Source: Bacteroidota bacterium (GTDB lineage: Bacteria; Bacteroidota; Bacteroidia; Bacteroidales; ML635J-15). Taken from it: DNA of 64,000 bases. Positions 27,310 through 36,400 of this stretch are shown one piece after another (the first letter of the stretch is position 1; each line of letters begins with the position of its first letter). A program made the translations under genes and the position numbers. The notes beneath the pieces are model-generated. The model was not told the DNA's origin. It saw only the letters and a program-made list of their open reading frames with translations, and did not search any database. The stretch covers positions 45,526 to 109,525 of the forward strand of contig JAKQEK010000328.1 of NCBI GenBank assembly GCA_029558535.1. Direction: 5' to 3'.

Positions 27310-27960
27310 ATGAAATTTTATATTTATTTATTGACATTAATTCTGCCTGCGTTTTTTTGTGGAAATGCTATATATGCACAGAAAATTCACTATCATTACA
27401 AAGATAGTACTATTGTTTCGACAGATCGCCTCGACTTAACAGGCAGTATATATAATCAAGATTTATTAAAATATGCATGGGAACAAGATAGCGTTTCGAT
27501 TTGGGTGCTGGAACAAGATAGTTGCCAAACTAATTCGTTCTCGGGAATTCCATGGTGTCACAACTGCTCTCTAAGTGCAAATTTTGTGTTGCAAAATGCC
27601 TACAAATTATCATACATAGATAATAAAGTTATTATGGGCTCGTGTTGGGATTATGCAAATGCCGTTTATTCGCGTATTGAAGCAGAGGGATTTAAAAAGA
27701 GTGAAATATACATGACAAAAAAAGCCGGTCCCTATGCTCCAAAAGCAATGTTACAACCGGGCGATTGGATATATCATATCAATTTTCAATACTATCAGGT
27801 CGAACATAGCGCAATTTTTATAGGCTGGAAGGACTATGAAAAAGGTATTGCAATTACACTAAGTTATATGGGCATGAACAGATATAAAACTGCTCAATTC
27901 GACGAGTTTGACCTTAACGCTGTTTACGCAATCTATAGATTTGAAGACCTTTTCTGGTAG
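27310..27960 (+). CDS. secreted papain-like (NlpC/P60-type) protein of unknown function
   Basis: A 216-residue protein with a signal peptide (1-23, ending IYAQ). Cys112 in MGSCWDYANAVY at the start of a helix, and His166 in VEHSAIFIGW on a following strand, with QPGDWIYH between, are arranged as in NlpC/P60 and CHAP hydrolases; a third polar residue could not be assigned with certainty. Three further Cys lie at about 72-86. A function in cell-wall peptide or amide cleavage is possible but unproven. The promoter element TAACTTTG is at 27268-27275. A 22-base copy of its 3' coding end recurs downstream (28036-28057). Confidence 0.6.
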   Translation: MKFYIYLLTLILPAFFCGNAIYAQKIHYHYKDSTIVSTDRLDLTGSIYNQDLLKYAWEQDSVSIWVLEQDSCQTNSFSGIPWCHNCSLSANFVLQNAYKLSYIDNKVIMGSCWDYANAVYSRIEAEGFKKSEIYMTKKAGPYAPKAMLQPGDWIYHINFQYYQVEHSAIFIGWKDYEKGIAITLSYMGMNRYKTAQFDEFDLNAVYAIYRFEDLFW

Positions 27961-27970
27961 AGATTATCTT

Positions 27971-28090
27971 ATACTGCAACGCGAGTAACTCGCGCTGCAG
28001 TATAGTAGGGCGAACAACTCGCCTTGCAGTATAAGGACGAGTTTGATCTTAACGCTGCTACTGCAGCGCGAGTTACTCGCGTTGCAGTAT
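27971..28090. repeat. cluster of palindromic repeats containing a copied gene tail
   Basis: Two near-perfect palindromes with the core GCGAGTTACTCGC or GCGAGTAACTCGC, framed by ACTGCA and TGCAGT, lie at 27971-28003 and about 28058-28090. A third weaker one (GGCGAACAACTCGCC) is between them. Between the second and last is GACGAGTTTGATCTTAACG (28036-28057 region), matching the end of the preceding gene at 27901-27922 with one mismatch over 22 bases. The block fills the gap between convergent genes. Confidence 0.75.
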
Positions 28091-28109
28091 AGCAGTATTA
28101 AGTATTTAT

Positions 28110-30230
28110 TTATTTCAATCCTCTGTTCTCCAGTAGAGCGTCTATTTTGGGCTCACGACCTCTGAAGTTCACAAACATTGTCATAGGACTATCTTTGTAT
28201 CCGTTTGAATATATGTTTTTCTTCAACGATTCTGCTGTAGCAGGATCAAAAATTCCATTTTCTTTAAATGCTCCAAAAACATCAGAATCTAGTACCTCGC
28301 TCCATATATAGCTGTAATAACCACTGGAATAACCGCCGGAAAAGATATGCGAGAAATATGTGCTCCTGTAACGTGGAACAATTTCAGCAATAAGTCCTTT
28401 TTTTCTCATAAAATCTGCTTCTGATTGCAAAACATCTGTCACTGTCATTTCAGTCATTGTATGCCAGTACATATCCAAATACGAAGCTGCCAAAAATTCT
28501 ACAGTGGCAAAACCTTGATTAAAATGACCTACTGTTTCCATTTTTTTGATAAGTTCGTCAGGAATAGGCTCGTTGGTCTGATAATGTCTTGCATACATTT
28601 TCAACACTTCGGGCTCTTCTGCCCAATGTTCCATTAATTGTGAAGGAAGTTCTACAAAATCGCGAGGGACATTAGTACCACTCACTGATGGATATCTGCA
28701 ATCTGACAACATTCCGTGCAAACCATGTCCAAATTCATGAAAAAGTGTTTGTGCCTCATCAAAAGTAAGCAACGATGGTTGTGTTGATGTGGGTTTTGTA
28801 AAATTACAGTTAATTGTAATAATTGGATACACTTTTTCGCCATTATAAACATATTGACCTCTGAAATCATTCATCCAGGCTCCTCCCCTTTTGCTGTCAC
28901 GGGGAAAATAATCCATATACAACACCGCAACATGATTACCGTTAGCATCTTTTACTTCGTAAGCCTCAACATCAGGATGGTAAACCGGAATATCGTCCGA
29001 CTTAATAAATTGTAACCCAAATAATCTCTCTGCTACTTCAAAAACTCCATCGCGAACATTCTCGAGTTTGAAATATGGCTTTAACATTTCCTCATCAAGA
29101 TCGTACTTTTCTTTTCTTACCTTTTCGGTATAATAACGCCAATCCCAGGCTTGTAAATTATCTGTTATGCCGTCTTTCTTCATTAATTCTCTGTACATGT
29201 TCGCCTCTTCTTTTGCTACTGCCAGCGCAGGCGTCCACAATTGATCCAATAATTCATAAACATTTTCCTGATTTTCAGCCATGTTGTCCTCTAAAATGAA
29301 CCCGGCATGATTATCATATCCCAGAAGTTGTGCCTTTTCTATCCTTAAAGCTGTCAATTCCAACACAATTGCTTTATTGTCAAATTCATTGTTATTGTTC
29401 CCTCTATTGATATAGGCGTTCTGAATCTGTTTTCTTAAATCTCTGTTTTCTGCATATTGTAAAAAAGGCATTACTGAAGGATTTTGTAAAGTAAAAACCC
29501 ATTTCCCCGCCATACCATTTTCTTCGGCAGTAATCGCTGCTGCTTCGATTACTGCATCCGGTAATCCGGCTAAATCTTTGCTGTCAGATATAATCAGTTT
29601 ATATGAATTTGTTTCTGCAAGCAAATTATCTCCATATTGCAAAGACAATAAAGATAATTTTTCGTTAATCTCCATCAACCTCTTTTTGTCCGCGTCATTC
29701 AACTTTGCTCCGCCTTTTACAAATGATTTATAGGTCAGCTCTAAAACTTTTAATTGTTCTTTGTCAAGATTAAACTTATCTTTATTAATATAAACCTCTT
29801 CTACCCGTTTAAAAAGTTGTGGATTCATACTAATTTCATCACCATGTTTTGACAAGCTTGGAGATATCCTTTGAGCTATTGCCTGTAAGCTGTCGTTTGT
29901 ATTTGAAGACAACATATTGTAAAAGACTCCGCCAACTTTTGAAAGTAATAATCCGCTAAATTCCAATGCTTCTATTGTGTTTTCAAAATTTGGAGCATCA
30001 GGATTATTGATAATCTTTTCAATATTCTCTTTTTGTTCTTTCATTGCGAACTCAAATGCCGGTTCATAATGTTCAATTTTAATCAAATCAAATGGAGGCA
30101 CCCCAAAAGGAGTATCCCAGTTTTGTAATAATGGATTCTGATCCAAATTACCTTGATTATCCTTTTGTTTACATGAATTTCCCATAACAACAATTATTAA
30201 TACAATAAAAAATAAATTAATTTTTTTCAT
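28110..30230 (-). CDS. dcp: M3 family metallopeptidase (peptidyl-dipeptidase Dcp type), lipoprotein
   Basis: A 706-residue zinc peptidase with a lipoprotein signal (MKKINLFFIVLIIVVMGNSC, Cys 20). The active site HEFGHGLHG carries the HExxH zinc motif, with the downstream Glu in FVELPSQLMEHW. The flanking text (GKWVFTLQNPSVMPFL, VLYMDYFPRDSKRGGAWM) is typical of Dcp/oligopeptidase A. It removes C-terminal dipeptides from peptides, probably at the periplasmic face of the outer or inner membrane. It is transcribed alone, divergent from the large protease gene. Confidence 0.92.
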   Translation of the reverse strand: MKKINLFFIVLIIVVMGNSCKQKDNQGNLDQNPLLQNWDTPFGVPPFDLIKIEHYEPAFEFAMKEQKENIEKIINNPDAPNFENTIEALEFSGLLLSKVGGVFYNMLSSNTNDSLQAIAQRISPSLSKHGDEISMNPQLFKRVEEVYINKDKFNLDKEQLKVLELTYKSFVKGGAKLNDADKKRLMEINEKLSLLSLQYGDNLLAETNSYKLIISDSKDLAGLPDAVIEAAAITAEENGMAGKWVFTLQNPSVMPFLQYAENRDLRKQIQNAYINRGNNNNEFDNKAIVLELTALRIEKAQLLGYDNHAGFILEDNMAENQENVYELLDQLWTPALAVAKEEANMYRELMKKDGITDNLQAWDWRYYTEKVRKEKYDLDEEMLKPYFKLENVRDGVFEVAERLFGLQFIKSDDIPVYHPDVEAYEVKDANGNHVAVLYMDYFPRDSKRGGAWMNDFRGQYVYNGEKVYPIITINCNFTKPTSTQPSLLTFDEAQTLFHEFGHGLHGMLSDCRYPSVSGTNVPRDFVELPSQLMEHWAEEPEVLKMYARHYQTNEPIPDELIKKMETVGHFNQGFATVEFLAASYLDMYWHTMTEMTVTDVLQSEADFMRKKGLIAEIVPRYRSTYFSHIFSGGYSSGYYSYIWSEVLDSDVFGAFKENGIFDPATAESLKKNIYSNGYKDSPMTMFVNFRGREPKIDALLENRGLK

Positions 30231-30402
30231 AAAATAGACTATTAAGTTTTACAATTTTCGTCAATATGATAAACATATTAATTGAGGTAAAGTTAAAAAA
30301 ATCAAGACATCTTAAAAATTGTTTAACGATATTTTAACAAAACTAATTTTTATTTAAAAAAATGTTTATTTTGCATACGAAAAATTTATAAATACCATCA
30401 AT

Positions 30403-33400
30403 ATGAAAAAGTTTTTATTCTCATTTAGCCTGATATTATTAACGATATCTGTTATTGCACAGGAATTACCGCAAGCCGGACCTATAAATCCCGAATTTTT
30501 GGAATATTTGGCAAAAAAGAACAGCGGAGAGTTAATCATACAAACCGAAGACGGTTATTACTTGGGTGAAATTCCATCTCCATTTATAAAGAATTTTGAC
30601 AATTTTAGCTTTAACGCTCCTAAACTTATTCCCTCATCGTATGATTTACGTTATGAAAACGGAGGCGACTATTTGACCTCAGTTAAGAATCAGGGAGCCG
30701 AAGGAGCCTGTTGGTCTTTTGCTACTTATGCTGCTGTTGAGTCATACTGGAAAAAACAAGGTTTGGCAACCTACGATTTGTCTGAACAGAATTTGGCAAC
30801 TTGCCATGCATATGATTATACTCCAAGTCAAGGAGGAAATTCTGATATGTCTGCGGCTTATCTTACAAGATTTTCGGGTCCGATATCAGAATCGGATGAC
30901 CCTTATACATTGCCTTCAAATCCTACTTGCGTACCGGGGTTTACTCCTGTTGCCTATGTGGGACAATATCGCGAGCTTCCCGGAAAAGCCTCGGCTTCCT
31001 ATGATGAAAATGCAATAAAGCAAGCAGTGTTGGATTATGGGGTAATATACACTAATATGTATTATGAAAGCAGCTATAAGAATGCTACAGATCATACATA
31101 TTACTATAATGGCAGCAATGGAACAAATCACGCAGTTGCAATTGTTGGATGGGACGATGATATGGTTGTTACGGGTGGTTCGGCTACTCCTTCCGGACCC
31201 GGAGCATGGATAATCAAAAATTCGTGGGGCACCTCGTGGGGAGTATCCGGTTTCTTCTATATATCATACGAAGACACAAAAGTAAATTCTACTCTTGCTT
31301 ATTTCCCTTCGTATATTGAATATGACCCTAATGCAGAATTATATTTTTATGATGATTATGGAGCAACTGGTTCGTATGGTTGGGTAGATGGTGATGATTA
31401 CGCTCTGGTCAAATATGAAGCTACGCAAGATATGCAAATAACAAAACTCGGTTCTTTTGTTACTCATGCAGGTACCGGACTTAGTTTTTGGGTTTATGAC
31501 AGTTTCGACGGCTCAAACTTAACCGGATTATTGGGCAGTATTTCCGAAAACACCTGCGAACTTCCGGGTTATTACACTTACGATCTGTCAACGCCTATAA
31601 ACATTTCCTCTGGCGAAGATTTTTATATTAAAGCCAGATATAATTCAGGACAGACTGCTACAATACCACGCGAAAGTATTGTAGCAGGTTATACAAGTGC
31701 TGCTACCATTCAAACAGGAAAATGTTGGCTCAGCAATTTGGGAACAACTTCATGGTTGACTATTGGAGGTGGCACAAGTTATATGTTCGATGTATGTATT
31801 AATGCCTATACAGTTGCGGTTGCCAGTGCCCCGCCAACTGCTGATTTTTCTGCAGACCAAACGGTGGTGGTTGCAGGCACTACAGTAAACTTTTCCGATG
31901 CTTCATCCGGCGTTCCCGAAGACTGGACATGGACTTTTGAAGGAGGTGACCCCGCCACATCTGATATTTATAATCCTTCTGTTACTTACAATACCCCGGG
32001 AACATACGATGTAACTCTGTATGTTAGCAATGGATTTGGTTTTGACGAAATTACAAAGGAAAATTATATAACAGTTTCAAGTGCTCCGCTTACATGTGAG
32101 TATTACGACAATATTGAAGATTCAGATGTAATAACAGCCTATACAATGACAGGAGGCTATCTTACAGGACCCAGCAATGCACAGTACACCGAATTTGCGG
32201 AATATTATGACTCACCATTAAATTTTAATCTTGAAGGTGTGCGGCTTGGGGTTTATCAGGCAGACGTACTTTCAGGTGATCCAAAAATTACAATAAAAGT
32301 TTGGGATGTAGATGCCGGTCTGCCGGGTACCGAATTATACACAGAAGATTTCAATATTGGCGATTTCACCGCCAGTGCATATAACAATATTACATTTGCT
32401 TCGAATACTATAGTTCCTTCCGAATTTTTTATCGGTTATCAGATTTATTATACAACACCTCAGGATACTTTTGCTATTTATCAAGCTCTGAACAGAGGCT
32501 CTGGTTCTCCTTATCCGAATACTGCATATATCAAAAAGTTAGGCGTGTGGCACGATGCTGACTACTATCTTTCAGGAACTTGGAACACTGCATTTACTAT
32601 ATATCCTAAACTATGTCCCTCTGCACCAACTGCAGATTTTACAGCAGATGTTACATCAGGTTGCACAGGGTTATCTGTACAATTCACACAAAACTGTTCT
32701 TCTAATACTGATACTTGGGAATGGGATTTTGGTGATGGAACCCCGACAAGTACTGAAGCTAATCCATCGCATACATACACAGCTTCTGGTACATATACCG
32801 TTAGTCTTACTGCATCGAACACAACAGGAAACGATACAGAAACAAAGGTAGACTATATTTATGTAGCTGTAAATCCTGCCACTGTTATTGTTTCGGGTGG
32901 AGGAACACAGTGTGCCGGCTCAATGACCATAACTGCTGATAATGGTGGAGACGGAACCATTTACTGGCAAAATACAACAAGCGGAGGAACAAGCATAGCA
33001 AATCCAAGCACATCTGAATCTGTTTCTGCTTCAGGGACTTATTATTTCAGAGCTCAGTCTGCTGAAGGATGCTGGGGAGATGAAGGTTCAGCAGTCGTAA
33101 CAATAAATTCTCTTCCTGCAGATGTTATTGTCAGTGGTGGTGGTTCTCAATGCGGTGGTTCAATGACTTTAACTGCTGACAATGGTGGTGATGGAACCAT
33201 ATATTGGCAAAATACTACCAGCGGAGGAACAAATATAGCAAACCCGAGTATATCTGAATCTGTTTCTGCTTCAGGCACTTATTATTTCAGAGCTCAGTCT
33301 GCCGAAGGTTGTTGGGGAAATGAGGGTTCAGCCGTAGTTACCATAAATGCTATTCCTGACGCTGTTGCTGTTTCAGGAGGAGGAACTCAGTGTGGCGGTT

Positions 33401-36400
33401 CAATGTCTTTAACTGCTTCAGGTGGTGACGGTGGAACAATCTATTGGCAAAATACAACAAGTGGTGGAACAAGCATCGCAAATCCAAGTACTTCCGAATC
33501 TGTATCTGTTTCTGGAACATATTATTTCAGGGCCAGATCTACTGAGGGGTGCTGGGGACCTGAAGATTCTGAGACAGTTACCATAAATCTTCTTCCGGCT
33601 GATGTAATTGTCAGCGGCGGCGGATCTCAATGCGGTGGTTCAATGACTTTAACTGCTGACAATGGTGGTGACGGAACAATTTATTGGCAAAACACTATCA
33701 GTGGTGGAACAAGTATAGCAAACCCGAGTATTTCGGAATCTGTTCCGACAAGCGGCACTTATTATTTCAGAGCTCAATCTGCCGAAGGTTGTTGGGGTAA
33801 TGAGGGTTCAGCCGTAGTTACCATAAATGCTATTCCTGACGCTGTTGCTGTTTCAGGAGGAGGAACTCAGTGTGGCGGTTCAATGACTTTAACTGCTTCT
33901 GGTGGTGACGGTGGAACAATCTATTGGCAAAATACAACAAGTGGTGGAACAAGTATAGCAACTCCAAGTACTTCCGAATCTGTATCTGTTTCTGGAACAT
34001 ATTATTTCAGGGCTAGATCTACTGAGGGGTGCTGGGGACCTGAAGATTCTGAGACAGTTACCATAAATCTTCTTCCCGCTGATGTAATTGTAAGTGGTGG
34101 AGGTTCTCAATGCGGCGGTTCAATGACTTTAACTGCTGACAATGGTGGCGATGGAACAATTTATTGGCAAAATACTACAAGCGGTGGTATAAGTATAGCA
34201 AACCCGAGTACTTCGGAGAGTATCTCTTCTGATGGAACGTATTATTTCAGAGCTCAATCTGCCGAAGGGTGCTGGGGAAATGAAGGTTCTGCAAGTGTCA
34301 CTATTTATGGATTTCCCGACCCTGTTATTATTAGTGGGGGTGGCACTCAATGTGGTGGCTCAATGACTTTAACTGCTTCGGGTGGCGATGGTGGAACAAT
34401 CTACTGGCAAAACACAACAAGTGGTGGAACAAGTATAGCAACTCCAAGTACTTCCGAATCAGTATCTGCTTCGGGTACTTATTATTTCCGTTCTCGTTCT
34501 GTTGAGGGCTGTTGGGGCGATGAGGATTCAGAAACTGTTACCATAAATCTTCTTCCCGCTGATGTAATTGTAAGCGGCGGAGGTTCGCAATGCGGTGGTT
34601 CAATGACTTTAACTGCTGACAATGGTGGTGATGGAACCATATATTGGCAAAATACTATCAGTGGTGGTACAAGTATAGCAAACCCGAGTACTTCGGAATC
34701 GGTTCCAACAAGCGGCACTTATTATTTCAGAGCTCAATCTGCTGAAGGTTGCTGGGGTAATGAAGGTTCTGAAAGTGTAACCATTTACGATATTCCTGAT
34801 CCTGTTATTGTTAGTGGCGGTGGCACTCAATGTGGCGGCTCGATGACCTTAACTGCTTCGGGTGGCGATGGAGGAACAATCTACTGGCAAAATACAACAA
34901 GTGGCGGAACAAGTCTTGCAAATCCAAGTACATTCGAAACTGTTTCTGTTTCCGGAACATATTACTTCCGTTCTTACTCTGCAGATGGTTGCTGGGGCGA
35001 TGAAGGTTCTGAAACAGCTACAATAAATCTTCTTCCTGCCGAGGTAATTGTTAGTGGTGATGGAACCCAGTGTGGCGGCTCAATGACTTTAAACGCTGAC
35101 AATGGTGGTGATGGCACGATTTATTGGCAAAACACTACCAGCGGTGGAACAAGCATCGCAAATCCAAGCACTTCCGAAACTGTTTCAGCAAGTGGAATTT
35201 ATTATTTCAGGGCTATATCTTCTGAAGGTTGTTGGGGTAACGAAGGGGCAGGAATTGTTACTATAAATGACATTCCGGATCCTGTTACAGTTTTAGCAAG
35301 CGGAAATCTCTGTGATGGGTTCTTGACATTAACAGCCTCGGGAGGCGATGGTGGTACAATTTATTGGCAAAACACTACCAGTGGTGGTACAAGTACTGCA
35401 ATCGAAAGTAATTCAGAGACCGTTTCTGTTTCGGGAACATATTATTTCCGCTCTCGTTCAACAGAAGGATGCTGGGGAGATGAGGGCTCTGAAACGGTTA
35501 CTATTACGCCTTTACCTACTCAAGTTGTTGTAACTGGCGGAGGTACTCAATGCGGTGGCACAATGACTTTAACTGCTGACAATGGTGGTGATGGAACAAT
35601 TTATTGGCAAAATACTACCAGTGGTGGTACAAGTATTGCAAATCCAAGTACTTCCGAAACTGTTTCAGCAAGTGGAATTTATTATTTCAGGGCTATATCT
35701 TCTGAAGGTTGTTGGGGTAACGAAGGGGCAGGAATTGTTACTATAAATGACATTCCGGATCCTGTTATTGTTACCGGCGGTGGTACACAATGTGGCGGTT
35801 CGATGGTTTTATCTGCTTCGGGTGGTGACGGTGGTACTATTTATTGGCAAAGCACTACCAGTGGTGGTACAAGCATAACAAATCCAAGTACCTCTGAATC
35901 AGCATCTGTTTCGGGAACTTACTATTTCCGTTCACGCTCGGCTGAAGGATGTTGGGGTGATGAAGGCTCTGCAAGTGTTACAATAAATGATATCCCTGCT
36001 GATGTTATTGTCAGCGGAGGAGGAACTCAATGTGGCGGATCAATGACTTTAACCGCTGATAATGGTGATGAAGGAACAATTTATTGGCAAAATACTACCA
36101 GCGGTGGAACAAATGTAGCAAACCCAAGTACTTCCGAAACTGTTGCAGTTGATGGTACTTATTATTTCAGAGCAAGATCTGCCGAAGGATGCTGGGGAAA
36201 TGAAGGCTCTGCAAGTGTTACAATTCTTGATTTGCCAAATACGGTTATCGTAAGTGGAGGAGCTTCACAATGCGGTGGAACAGTGACTTTATCTGCCGAC
36301 AATGGTAGTGACGGCACAATTTACTGGCAAAATACCACAAGTGGTGGTACGAGCATTGCAAATCCAAGCACTTCAGAAACGGTTTCCGAAAGCGGAACAT

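Noticed and set aside
33418..34830. Recurrent minus-strand ORFs of about 73 residues inside the repeat array
   Set aside because: They are antisense shadows that repeat because the coding repeats do; no start signals and no conserved family.
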